A stretch of 64,000 nucleotides of DNA, from the NCBI GenBank assembly GCA_031394355.1, contig JANNSU010000023.1, forward strand, positions 7,610-71,609. The letters are read 5' to 3'. The DNA is from JAEUMY01 sp031394355 (GTDB taxonomy: Bacteria > Pseudomonadota > Gammaproteobacteria > Burkholderiales > Usitatibacteraceae). The position numbers and the translations under genes are program-made. Shown one piece after another: positions 9,073-17,702 of this stretch (the stretch's first letter is position 1; each line of letters opens with the position of its first letter). Under the pieces are notes generated by a model. It saw nothing but the letters and a program-made list of their open reading frames with translations. It ran no database searches and was not told the DNA's origin.

Positions 9073-9924
9073 ATGTACATCCCCGCCACATCGCCCCGTC
9101 GTCTGTTCGCCGCCATGCTTTGTGGCCTGCTTGTGTTGCCTGTCGTGGCTTTCGCCACCGACCCCGCGCCGGCCAAATCCGCCACCACCACGACCTACTA
9201 CGCCGACGACCCGGCCAAGTGGGGTGCGCCCCTGGCCTGGCAGCCACCGGACTATCCGAAAGCCTTGCTGGCACAGCAGATCAGCGGCAAGGTGGATGCG
9301 TTGGTGACTGTGTCGCCCGAGGGCCGCATGACGGAGATCACGGCCATGCGGTCGGCTCCGGCGCAGCCAGCATTCGAGGAGGCCGTGCGCGAGGCCATGC
9401 GTGGCTGGACCTTCACCAAGGCGATGGACGCGGCATGCAAGCCCGTTGCCACGCAAAGCCGCGTGCAGGTGCGGTTTGAGATGGTGGACGGCAAGCCCCA
9501 GGTGAACGTCGGCGCGGCACCCGCGGCCAATGTGCCCGGGCGGGTCTTTATCGAAGAGTTGAATCGCACCGAATTGCGCAAGGCGCTGGCGGAAAACTAC
9601 CCCCGCGATGCCGTCCGCATGCGCAAGACGGGTGAGGTGCATGCGTTGCTGCATGTCGACGCGCGCTCGGGCGTGACCCAATCGGTCGACATCGTGGACG
9701 TGATGGCCGACAACGCGTCGTACAACCCCGAGCCCAGAATGTTGCCCACCAGTGGGATGTCGCGCACGCCAACTCGCTCGTCACCGGCGTCCATCCAGTT
9801 CGCGTCGGTGGCGCGCGAGGAGCTGGCTGCGGCGCGCTTCAAGCCGGTTCTCGACGCGGGCGAGCCGGTCATCAATGTGTGTCGCAAGGTGACGTTTCAT
9901 ATGCGGGGTGTGAAACGCAATTGA
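9073..9924 (+). CDS. Secreted protein with TonB C-terminal-like domain (paralogue A)
   Basis: 283 residues: signal peptide (LCGLLVLPVVAFA), then a domain beginning TTYYADDPAKWGAP and containing PPDYPKALLAQQISGKVDALV and a paired FEEAVREAMRGWTFTKA, the pattern of TonB C-terminal domains. There is no TM/proline-rich TonB linker, so it is a stand-alone periplasmic domain, not a classical energy transducer. A second TonB-like half follows (residues ~165-283). It is a clear paralogue of the protein at 20757-21578. Start at 9073 chosen for the signal peptide; RBS is weak. Confidence 0.7.
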   Translation: MYIPATSPRRLFAAMLCGLLVLPVVAFATDPAPAKSATTTTYYADDPAKWGAPLAWQPPDYPKALLAQQISGKVDALVTVSPEGRMTEITAMRSAPAQPAFEEAVREAMRGWTFTKAMDAACKPVATQSRVQVRFEMVDGKPQVNVGAAPAANVPGRVFIEELNRTELRKALAENYPRDAVRMRKTGEVHALLHVDARSGVTQSVDIVDVMADNASYNPEPRMLPTSGMSRTPTRSSPASIQFASVAREELAAARFKPVLDAGEPVINVCRKVTFHMRGVKRN

Positions 9925-10045
9925 CGGCTCGCCCCTGCGAAGTGTCGCCATGATGAAGGTTGGGCTCGCCAGCATCAATTTGGCGATCCAACCCTGCATT
10001 CCCGCAACAGCGATAATGGCATCCTTGTTCATCCGAGGCTCTGCC

Positions 10046-11326
10046 ATGTCCCGCTCCGTATCCATCTGCCGCACCCTGCCGATACTCTTGCTCGCCTGCC
10101 TTGTTTCCATGCCCGCAATGGCGCGGATGGGGGCGATCCCGCCCGCATCGCGCACCACGGGCATCGCCTCCTTCAACATGGGCTGGGCGGGCACCCCGGC
10201 GGAATTCAGCAAGTATCTCGCGGTGTGTTCCGCCCCCGCCGTCAACTTCTGTGACACACGCGCGCGCATTGAGCGCGGCGCGACCGTGGCGACCGAAGCA
10301 GAGAAGGAACGGGCCGCCAAGTGCCAGGCGGCCACGCTCGCCGCAGCAGGCGGTCGCGATGCCTCGATGATGGTGGCGCCGTGCAACGCGTATCGTCCGC
10401 CGCGCGCTGCCCCAGGCCAGCCGCGCATGGACCCTGCTGCATCGCGCGAGCCAGCCGCCTATCAGGAGAAGATCAATCTGTTGACTGCCACCGTCGAGGG
10501 TCTCATCGCCAACGAGGGTGTGCGCGTCATCGCGTTTCAAGAGGTGAGCGGCACAGCGGTCATCAAGCTGGTGTTGGGCCAACACGCGGATAAATTCGAC
10601 GTGTGCGCCGCGAAGCATCCCGCGTTGCAGACCCTCGCGTTCGCCTGGGACAAGTCGCTCTCGACCAAGCCCGGCGTGTGTGAGACCGAATCCGGCCTGT
10701 CCATGCTCGACCCGCCCAACGACCCCACTGCATTCCGCCGTGTGCGTCCTGGTCTGGCACTGTCGCTCAGCGTGAACGGCGAGCCGGTCACGTTCCTGAA
10801 TGTGCATCTGAAGGCGGGCTGCGCCAGTGTCACGAATGACGACGCGCGCTATCCCGGCCGTCTGCTGGATGATGCCGCCGATGCATGCGATGTGCTGAAT
10901 CGACAGGTCGCGCCGCTGGAGGCGTGGCTGGAGTCGGCCGCGAAAGCCTCTCCGCGTTTCGTGTGGATGGGCGACTTCAACCGCCGAATCGACGATGAAG
11001 CGAAGCTGGCCGTGGCCAAGGACAAAGTGCGTGCGGATGGCAGCGACCCGGCCAGCCCGAACAAGATCGTCAACGGCAAAGTGCCCACCCGATATCTCTG
11101 GCCGGAGCTGAACGATGGCACGCCGGTGCTGTCCCAGATTCCGCTGTCGACAAAGGAAGGTGGCTGCACGGGCTTCACCGGTCTGGACCACATTGTCATC
11201 AGCGAGGCGCTGAAGAAGCTCAACGAAGGTGTCGTGTTCTCGAAGAAGATTGCGGTAGCTGAAAAAGCAGGCCAGGCCATCGAGACCAGTGATCACTGTC
11301 CGCGTATCGCGCAGTTGAAGTTGTAG
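10046..11326 (+). CDS. Secreted endonuclease/exonuclease/phosphatase (EEP) family protein
   Basis: 426 residues with a Sec signal peptide (LPILLLACLVSMPAMA). EEP-fold motifs are present in order: ASFNMGW near residue 40, catalytic FQEVSG near 158, FLNVHLKAGC near 250, WMGDFNRRID near 308 and the terminal TSDHCPRI near 416. The metal-binding Glu, Asp-Asn and Asp-His are thus kept. It could be a secreted DNase or phosphoesterase; substrate unknown. Six or more cysteines fit an exported location. GAGG lies 9 bases before the ATG at 10046. Confidence 0.82.
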   Translation: MSRSVSICRTLPILLLACLVSMPAMARMGAIPPASRTTGIASFNMGWAGTPAEFSKYLAVCSAPAVNFCDTRARIERGATVATEAEKERAAKCQAATLAAAGGRDASMMVAPCNAYRPPRAAPGQPRMDPAASREPAAYQEKINLLTATVEGLIANEGVRVIAFQEVSGTAVIKLVLGQHADKFDVCAAKHPALQTLAFAWDKSLSTKPGVCETESGLSMLDPPNDPTAFRRVRPGLALSLSVNGEPVTFLNVHLKAGCASVTNDDARYPGRLLDDAADACDVLNRQVAPLEAWLESAAKASPRFVWMGDFNRRIDDEAKLAVAKDKVRADGSDPASPNKIVNGKVPTRYLWPELNDGTPVLSQIPLSTKEGGCTGFTGLDHIVISEALKKLNEGVVFSKKIAVAEKAGQAIETSDHCPRIAQLKL

Positions 11327-11334
11327 ATAACGCT

Positions 11335-11346
11335 GCGAATATTCGC
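11335..11346. repeat. GCGAATATTCGC palindrome, copy 5
   Basis: Exact copy in the 49-bp gap between the EEP gene stop and the tdk start. Confidence 0.95.
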
Positions 11347-11375
11347 ATTCTCTTCACATCACCAAGGATGCAGGT

Positions 11376-11942
11376 TTGGCCAAGCTCTATTTCCGATTCG
11401 CCGCGATGAACGCGGGCAAGTCCACCGCGCTCATCCAGGTGGCACATAACTATGGCGAGCGCGAGCAGTCGGTCGATCTGTTCACGGCTGCGCTGGATAG
11501 TCGCGATGGCGTCGGTGTCATCAGTTCCAGGCTAGGCGTTAAGCGCGAGGCACAGACGTTCGATGCGGACACGGATTTTGCGGCCCTCTATCGAGAGCGC
11601 CCGCTGCCATCATGCATTCTCATCGACGAGGCCCAGTTCCTGAGCGAGGCGCAGGTTGTTCAGCTGCATCGCCTCGCGCACACCACACCTACGCCTGTCA
11701 TCTGCTACGGCTTGCGCAGCGACTTCATCGGTGCTGCGTTCCCCGGATCACGCGCGCTGCTGACACTGGCGGACGATCTGGAAGAGATGAAGACCATCTG
11801 TCGTTGCGGGCGCAAGGCCACGATGAACGTGCGGCTGGACGCCGAGGGCAATCGTGTGACGCAGGGCGACCAGGTCGAGATCGGCGGCAACGATCGCTAT
11901 GAAGCGGTCTGCGCGCGACGGTTCTACAAGGGAACATGTTGA
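11376..11942 (+). CDS. tdk: Thymidine kinase
   Basis: 188-residue type II thymidine kinase phosphorylating thymidine to dTMP in pyrimidine salvage. Motifs: P-loop MNAGKST near residue 11, the Walker-B-like LIDEAQFL with catalytic Glu near residue 88, lasso-domain zinc residues CRCGRKA near residue 142, and the substrate loop GGNDRYEAVCARRFYKG at the end. The start is TTG at 11376, with AAGGA about 8 bases before it; no ATG gives the full N-terminus MAKLYFRFAAMNAGKS. Length is typical. Only 49 bp follow the upstream EEP gene. Confidence 0.93.
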   Translation: MAKLYFRFAAMNAGKSTALIQVAHNYGEREQSVDLFTAALDSRDGVGVISSRLGVKREAQTFDADTDFAALYRERPLPSCILIDEAQFLSEAQVVQLHRLAHTTPTPVICYGLRSDFIGAAFPGSRALLTLADDLEEMKTICRCGRKATMNVRLDAEGNRVTQGDQVEIGGNDRYEAVCARRFYKGTC

Positions 11943-12062
11943 GAACCGCATTGGTCTGCTGAATCAGCTTCTCGACTAGCCTTCCCCGCGTCGAGTCGGC
12001 ACGATACCGGCGTCTCGATCCGGCTTGCGGTTCGATTTTGTGTCCTCACTTCCGCCTTTCAT

Positions 12063-12074
12063 GCGACTATTCGC
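12063..12074. repeat. Near-copy of the palindrome (GCGACTATTCGC)
   Basis: One mismatch, 31 bp upstream of the CYTH-CHAD gene. The same variant occurs at 43533 on the other strand. Confidence 0.65.
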
Positions 12075-12104
12075 ACCGCCCCATTCAGACTGCCCGCTCT
12101 GACC

Positions 12105-13622
12105 ATGGAAATCGAACTCAAGCTGACGCTGGACCCCGCCGCTGTCCGCGCACTCAAGGCCAGCCCTGTCCTCGCGTCGATCCGTCCCTCGCGACAGCGC
12201 GTGGTCAATTGGTATTTCGACACGCCGGACTGCCTGCTCGCGCGTTCGCGCGTGGCGCTCAGGCTGCGCAAGGCGGGGCGGCGCTGGCTGCAGACGCTGA
12301 AAGCCGGCGGGAGCGTTTCCGGCGGGCTGCATCAGCGCGAGGAATGGGAGTATCCGCTCCCCGACGCGACACTGGATCTGGCGCTCTTCCGTGACACCCC
12401 GTTGGCAGCGCTGAACGAGGCAGGCGCCTTGCACGAAAAGCTGACGCCGGCGTTCGTCACCGATTTCATGCGGACCCGCTGGATCGTCGAGCCAGCGCCG
12501 GGGCAGCGTATCGAGGTCGCGCTGGATGTGGGCGATATCCGGGTTGCAGAGCGTGTCGAGCGGGTGTGTGAGCTTGAGCTGGAGTTGCTGGAGGGTACGC
12601 CTGACGCACTGATTGCGCTGGGCCGCACGCTGGCCGCAGCGCATCCCCTGATGCCCGCCCGGGCAAGCAAGGCAGAACGAGGTTACCGCCTCTTCCGGGC
12701 CGATTCCGTGGCCGCTGTGAAAGCCAGGCCGGTCAGGCTGGAACCAAAGTGGCCGCCGGTGCGCGCGCTGCAGGCGTTTGTGCTGACGGGGCTGGACCAC
12801 TTCCTCGCCAACAACGAAGGCGCGATGGTGCGGGATGATCCGGAGTTCATCCACCAGTTGCGGGTCGCGCTGCGTCGCCTGCGATCGGTGCTGCGTATGT
12901 TCAAGGTGGGCGGTGATTTCAACGTCGAGCTGAAATGGCTGGCGGGCGCGCTGAGCGATGCCCGCGATTGGGATGTGTTCGCGGCCGAGGTCTGGCCGCC
13001 GCTTTCTGCTGCCTTCATCGCCGCAGGTGGCGACCGCGCAGCGCTGGACGAGGTGGCGGAGCGGGAGCGTATTGCGGGCCAGCGCGCACGGGAGAGTGCC
13101 CGCATCGCGCTGGCGTCGCCGCGTACGGCGCTGCTGCTTTTGTCGCTCATGCAATTGGCCACAGATGCGGATCCGATTGGCCTTCACAGGGTGGCGCAGG
13201 TCGAAGGCGCCGAAGCCCTGTTTGAACCGCTGCCCGAATTCGCGTCACGGCAGATCCGCCGCCGTCATAAACGGCTGCTGCGGCAGGCGCATGGGCTGGC
13301 TGTGATGGCCGCCGAGGCGCGCCATGAGGTGCGCATCGAGGCCAAGAAGCTGCGCTATGCGGTGGATTTTTTCGCGGGCCTCTACCGACGAGACCGCACT
13401 GAACCTTATCTCGCTGCGCTGGCCTCCATTCAGGAAGTCATGGGTGAGGCCAATGACGCCGCGACTGCATTGAGGCTGCTGGGACAACTCGAGCCCGCCG
13501 AGCCGCTGCGCCTCTTTGCCCAAGGCTGGTTCGCAGCCCAGGCCCGGGCGCACGCAGACGAGGTGGACCGGCACTTTGACCAGCTTGCGTCCGTGCGGCG
13601 CTTCTGGCGGGGTGAGGCCTAG
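12105..13622 (+). CDS. CYTH and CHAD domain inorganic triphosphatase
   Basis: 505 residues in two parts. The N-terminal CYTH domain (1-205) opens with MEIELKLTL, the ExExK metal/phosphate motif, and has a series of Arg/Lys/Glu lining strands (VALRLRKAGRRWLQTLKAGG). The C-terminal CHAD domain (about 220-505) has the paired histidine helices HQLRVALRRLRSVLRMF and HEVRIEAKKLRYAVDFF. This matches the E. coli YgiF architecture, a tripolyphosphatase; CHAD domains bind polyphosphate. Cytosolic. Likely a stand-alone gene. Domain calls are secure, substrate is by family. Confidence 0.92.
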   Translation: MEIELKLTLDPAAVRALKASPVLASIRPSRQRVVNWYFDTPDCLLARSRVALRLRKAGRRWLQTLKAGGSVSGGLHQREEWEYPLPDATLDLALFRDTPLAALNEAGALHEKLTPAFVTDFMRTRWIVEPAPGQRIEVALDVGDIRVAERVERVCELELELLEGTPDALIALGRTLAAAHPLMPARASKAERGYRLFRADSVAAVKARPVRLEPKWPPVRALQAFVLTGLDHFLANNEGAMVRDDPEFIHQLRVALRRLRSVLRMFKVGGDFNVELKWLAGALSDARDWDVFAAEVWPPLSAAFIAAGGDRAALDEVAERERIAGQRARESARIALASPRTALLLLSLMQLATDADPIGLHRVAQVEGAEALFEPLPEFASRQIRRRHKRLLRQAHGLAVMAAEARHEVRIEAKKLRYAVDFFAGLYRRDRTEPYLAALASIQEVMGEANDAATALRLLGQLEPAEPLRLFAQGWFAAQARAHADEVDRHFDQLASVRRFWRGEA

Positions 13623-13789
13623 CCCTTACTTAGGCCTTCACCCTTCGCGACGCCTCGCAGCGGCAGGCCGGTTGAATCCCGAAGTCCCCGGACAGCGAGG
13701 CCGTGCGACACTTCGTGTGACGCCGCTATCGCGCAGGTTGCGCTGACGCCGATTGCAGGCGAAGTCATCAACACCAAGGAAACGAACCA

Positions 13790-14233
13790 ATGAAACCGAC
13801 TCTGTTGCTGTGCCTGATGTCCATCGTCACGGTGCTGGGGTGCGCACAAGTGCCCACCACAGGGACACAGTCCGTCGACGCGAATACGGCAGAGTGCCAC
13901 CGGCGCATGCAGGCCGAAGGGCAGGACATTTCCAAACCGAAGGGTGCCAGTCGTCTGCAGTATTGCCTGGAGACGATCCAGCAAGAGGCCGCCATGCCAC
14001 GGTTGGATGCAGATGTTGCGGCGTCGATGAAAGCTTTCGGTGCCTGCAAGGCCGAGGCAGCGACGCGAAACCTCTCCCTTGATGCGCACCAGACGGCGAT
14101 TTCAGATTGTGCTCGCCGTCATGGGGGCGTGCGTGGCCAGAGCTGCATCAGCCAGTTGTTGTTGCAGAAAGTAAGGCTCAGCGCGCTGGAAACCGAGCTG
14201 GCGTTTTGCATGCAGAACGCGCCGAAGCAATGA
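13790..14233 (+). CDS. Hypothetical lipoprotein
   Basis: 147 residues with a lipobox (VLGC, Cys near 18) after a short hydrophobic leader, and eight further cysteines spaced as probable disulfides (AECHRRMQ, QYCLET, GACKAE, SDCARR, QSCISQ, AFCMQ). No family recognised. AAGGA lies about 11 bases before the ATG. The next gene starts 100 bp downstream on the same strand. Confidence 0.75.
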   Translation: MKPTLLLCLMSIVTVLGCAQVPTTGTQSVDANTAECHRRMQAEGQDISKPKGASRLQYCLETIQQEAAMPRLDADVAASMKAFGACKAEAATRNLSLDAHQTAISDCARRHGGVRGQSCISQLLLQKVRLSALETELAFCMQNAPKQ

Positions 14234-14333
14234 GAGCCACCGCAGGAATGACATGCGCCAACCAACAATCCGGAGACTGCCCGCCAGGGGTTGCGTCTGA
14301 CCCGTTCGGCATCGTTGCGCGAAAGGCCGCCGA

Positions 14334-15206
14334 ATGAGGGTCCTGCTATTTGGATTGCTGCAAAGTGTTGGCGGTTGGCTCGCCACGGCAGCGGGCCTGG
14401 CCTGGATGTTTAATACGCTGGGTGACGTACCCTGGTCCGCCGCCGTTGGTATCGCGCTCGTCGCCGGATTGTTTGTCTGGGTGGCGACCGGATTTTTTGC
14501 CGGGGCGCTCAGTCGGCTGCGCGAGCGGGCGACCATCCTTGCGGGTCACGCCGGGCGCATGCCCAAGGATGGACAGCACACCGTGCTCTCGGGCAAGATT
14601 GTGCCGACTGGCGCGCCGCTGACGGCACCCATGGATGGCGCAGCGTGTGTCATGTACACCTATGAAGTCATCCATGACTCGGGCACGGGTCGACGGCGCA
14701 GCATCATGACGATCGCGCGTGGCGTCGCGTTGACCGCCTGCCGCATCGTGACGGCAAGCGGCGGTCACCGGCTGCTTGCAGTGCCCACCATCATCGGACT
14801 GTCACCGGCGAACGGTAGTGAAGATCGGCTGACACGGTTCATGGCGTATGTGCGCCGCACGACATTCATTTCTGCAGATGCGTCGGCAAAAGAATTGCTG
14901 CAGCAATGGGCTGACGACGACGGCGTGTACCGCAGCGATGTCGCCTTCGCGCCGCTCGACAATGCGGATGGCCGACTCTGGACATTGAGACAACAGTGTG
15001 TGCCAGCGGGCGTGACCGTGTGCGTGTTTGGCGACTACTCGGAGGCGAAGGGCGGGATCGTGCCCACCGCTGCAGCACCGGTGCGCGTGCTGGTAGGTGA
15101 TGTGACGGAGATTGCAGGAGCGCTGCTGCGGCAGGCGAGGAACTGGATCATCGTGGGCATTTGCGTGCTGGGTTTGCCTGCGATCATCGTCTGGTTGAAT
15201 CACTGA
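14334..15206 (+). CDS. Membrane protein resembling GIDE-domain proteins
   Basis: 290 residues: two N-terminal TM helices (about 2-22 and 35-58), a soluble domain, and a C-terminal TM helix (WIIVGICVLGLPAIIVW). The segment GKIVPTGAPLTAPMDGAACVMYTYEVI resembles the start of the GIDE domain of MULAN-like E3 ligases, which bacteria carry without the RING finger. Bacterial role unknown. Assignment rests on this one motif and the topology, so moderate. An alternative is simply an unclassified membrane protein. Confidence 0.6.
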   Translation: MRVLLFGLLQSVGGWLATAAGLAWMFNTLGDVPWSAAVGIALVAGLFVWVATGFFAGALSRLRERATILAGHAGRMPKDGQHTVLSGKIVPTGAPLTAPMDGAACVMYTYEVIHDSGTGRRRSIMTIARGVALTACRIVTASGGHRLLAVPTIIGLSPANGSEDRLTRFMAYVRRTTFISADASAKELLQQWADDDGVYRSDVAFAPLDNADGRLWTLRQQCVPAGVTVCVFGDYSEAKGGIVPTAAAPVRVLVGDVTEIAGALLRQARNWIIVGICVLGLPAIIVWLNH

Positions 15207-15282
15207 GGCCGTTGGGTGTGGTCTGCGCAGGCTGAATCAATAATCTCAAGTACGAATCGCCTCAGGTTTCGCCAACGTATGA

Positions 15283-15657
15283 CTATGCGTTCCGCTGGTG
15301 ATGGCCTGCCTTCCTGGTCTTCTTCTTCCCCTTCGTCAGTGACTTTGCCTTGAGCGCAGACTGTTCCGCCGCCGTCTCCGCCGCGATGCGGGCGTCAATG
15401 GCCTGTCGCCCTGCCCGGTTGCGGCGATAGGTCGGGTACCACATGGCAAGAAACATCAAGGCGAGCCAGACCGCAAACCATCCCGGGAAGGCCCCCCAGC
15501 CCAGCACGGCATCGCTGAAGTGCCCGCCAGCGAGCTGGGCCATCACGCCAGTGATGATGACCAGAGCGCTCGCGAAATAATCGAGTCTGAAGCGAAGCCG
15601 GAACAGGAGCAGCATCCCGGGGAGGAGGACTGCAACAAGCGCAACGATTGCTTCCAT
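15283..15657 (-). CDS. Hypothetical small membrane protein
   Basis: 124 residues with three hydrophobic helices (about 3-20, 29-46, 60-79) and a strongly basic C-terminal tail ending KGKKKTRKAG, probably cytosolic. No family recognised. ATG at 15657 starts directly at TM1; the frame is open to 15840 but that part runs through a repeat remnant. Convergent with the GIDE-like gene. Confidence 0.65.
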   Translation of the reverse strand: MEAIVALVAVLLPGMLLLFRLRFRLDYFASALVIITGVMAQLAGGHFSDAVLGWGAFPGWFAVWLALMFLAMWYPTYRRNRAGRQAIDARIAAETAAEQSALKAKSLTKGKKKTRKAGHHQRNA

Positions 15658-15697
15658 CTCACACGCTCCCGAACGATTGGCAAGGCAGCGGCGAAAT

Positions 15698-15720
15698 GTG
15701 GAAGGCGGAAGACGGAAGGC
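15698..15720. repeat. GGAAGGCGGAA-type simple repeat remnant
   Basis: Short purine-rich stretch with two GGAAGGC units, of the kind forming one arm of dispersed intergenic repeats. Single arm only; low significance. Confidence 0.35.
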
Positions 15721-15897
15721 ATGCATTCCGGTGGCCGCGACTGCGAGGCAGATGATGCAGCGTCCTGACCGCAAGCGCAACGGCGCTCTATTGCCACCAC
15801 TTTCCGCCGACTGGCCAGCTGTGGCGGCGACTTCAGCCAAACTTCGTCACAAACCGCCGCGCCACCTGTGCGAACATTATTCGTCCCCGCTACCGAG

Positions 15898-17583
15898 ATG
15901 ATCACGATCATGAAGGTCCTGTCATTCATTCTGGCTGTATTGCTCAGCGCCTCAACCAGCTTCTCTGCAAACGCGCAAGCGCTGCTCCCTGACAAGCGCG
16001 CGTTCCGCGCCCATGTCGAATTCCTTGCCGACGATTTGCTGGAGGGCCGCGAAACCGGGTCGCGCGGCTATGACATCGCGGCGAAATATGTCGCGAGCCA
16101 GTTCGCGCTGAATGGTGCGGTGCCCATGGGTGACCGCAACGGTGAAAGCGAAGGCGGTAGCCGCAGCTATTTGCAAGCCATTCCGTTTCGCGCGTCCAAT
16201 CTGGATCTGACCTCGCCTGTGCTGGAGCTGCGGGCCAAGGATGGCAGTGTGGAGCGCTGGACATTCACCGAGGATTACTACGCCTTCTCCAGCCTCCACA
16301 AGACTGAGGATGCTGTCACGGCACCGCTGGTCTATGTGGGCCATGGCATCGTTGCCCCCCGCTTCGGCATTGATGACTACGCCGGTCTGGACGTGAAGGG
16401 CAAGCTGGTCGTGATGCTCGCCGGGTCGCCCAATGTTCTGCCCAGCGAGGAAGGGGCGCACTATGCCAGCGGACTGTTGAAGCGAGACATGGCGCGCGCC
16501 CGCGGGGCGGTCGGCATCATCAGCCTGCAGACACCTGTGAGTGAAATGGTCTTCCCGTTCGTGCTGGGCAAGCAGTACCTGGGCAGCACCCGCTATGCCT
16601 GGCTGGATCGGCAAGGCCAGCCTGGCCGCTTTCCTGCCGACATGAGCCCGGGTGCCTCGTTGAGCATGAAGGCGGCGGACAAGCTCCTGGCGCGTGCTGG
16701 CACCACGTTGGCTGATGTGGTGGCTGCTGCCCATGACAAGAAGCCGCCAGCTCGGCTGGATTTCGGTGCCACTGCGCACATCGCGCAGAAGAGTGTGCTG
16801 AAGGATGTGACGAGCAGCAACGTGGTGGCGGTCATTCCCGGCAGCGACCCTGTGCTGAAGGACGAGTACGTCGTCTTCATGGCCCATCTTGATCACATCG
16901 GCATCTCGACACAGCCCGGCCTGAAGCCCGGCGATGATCGCATCAACAACGGTGCCCTCGACAATGCGACCGGCATCGCCACGTTGATCGAAGCTGCGCG
17001 AATATTCGCAAGTGGTACGGAAAAACCGAAACGCAGCATCATGCTGCTTGCCGTGACAGGTGAGGAGAAGGGCCTCGTCGGCTCAGACTATTTCGCCTTG
17101 TTCCCCACAGTCGAGAAGGCAAAGATTGCTGCGGTCATCAATCTCGACATGCCGCTCCTGCTGTTCGATTTCCGGGACGTGATCGCCTTCGGCATCGAGC
17201 AGTCCACGATGGACGGGCCGACTAAGCGAGCCGCGGAAAAGAACGGCCTGTCGCTCACGCCCGACCCCTGGCCCAACCAGCGCATCTTTACGCGCTCGGA
17301 CCAGTACTCGTTCGTGCGCGAGGGCATTCCCGCCATCTATCTCACCCTGGGTATCCACTCGCGCCAGAAGGACGGCGAGGGCCAGACCGTTTTCAACACG
17401 TTCATGCAGAAGTACTACCACCGGCCAACCGATGACTTGAGTCTGCCGATTCATTGGGACGCGGCGGTGCGCTTCGTTCAGCTCAACGTGGATATCTGCC
17501 GGGAGATTGCCAATGCGCCGGAACGGCCCAAGTGGCGGCCGGGGAATTTCTTTGCCGATACATTCGGAAGTCAGAAGAAGTAG
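15898..17583 (+). CDS. Secreted M28 family zinc peptidase with PA domain
   Basis: 561 residues (or 557 from the ATG at 15910). A Sec signal peptide precedes AQALLPDKRAFRAHVEFLADDLLEGRETGSRGY, the usual M28 N-terminus. A protease-associated insert (about 140-290) follows. The dizinc aminopeptidase core is intact: MAHLDHIG, GALDNATGIATLIEAA, AVTGEEKGLVGSDYF, NLDMPL and YHRPTDDL supply His, bridging Asp, catalytic Glu-Glu, Asp and His. Probably a periplasmic or outer-membrane-associated aminopeptidase. The palindrome at 16998 encodes RIFA where relatives usually have a similar ARAFA-type helix. Confidence 0.88.
   Translation: MITIMKVLSFILAVLLSASTSFSANAQALLPDKRAFRAHVEFLADDLLEGRETGSRGYDIAAKYVASQFALNGAVPMGDRNGESEGGSRSYLQAIPFRASNLDLTSPVLELRAKDGSVERWTFTEDYYAFSSLHKTEDAVTAPLVYVGHGIVAPRFGIDDYAGLDVKGKLVVMLAGSPNVLPSEEGAHYASGLLKRDMARARGAVGIISLQTPVSEMVFPFVLGKQYLGSTRYAWLDRQGQPGRFPADMSPGASLSMKAADKLLARAGTTLADVVAAAHDKKPPARLDFGATAHIAQKSVLKDVTSSNVVAVIPGSDPVLKDEYVVFMAHLDHIGISTQPGLKPGDDRINNGALDNATGIATLIEAARIFASGTEKPKRSIMLLAVTGEEKGLVGSDYFALFPTVEKAKIAAVINLDMPLLLFDFRDVIAFGIEQSTMDGPTKRAAEKNGLSLTPDPWPNQRIFTRSDQYSFVREGIPAIYLTLGIHSRQKDGEGQTVFNTFMQKYYHRPTDDLSLPIHWDAAVRFVQLNVDICREIANAPERPKWRPGNFFADTFGSQKK
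16998..17009. repeat. GCGAATATTCGC palindrome, copy 6 (in gene)
   Basis: Exact copy inside the M28 peptidase gene, read R-I-F-A directly after the metal-bridging Asp helix. Confidence 0.95.
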
Positions 17584-17702
17584 TTTCTGCCACGGCTTCG
17601 GATCGCGTCCGTGCAGCGAGGGCACATGAGGCTTTTTCGGATGCTGGATTTGAAGACCTGGCCACAGCGCTGACTTCGCGCCGCATGGGCTATCCTGCTG
17701 CC

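Noticed and set aside
9872..11296. Long open frame antisense to the secreted EEP-family gene
   Set aside because: The plus-strand gene has a signal peptide and all EEP motifs; the antisense frame is a GC-rich shadow without a recognisable domain.
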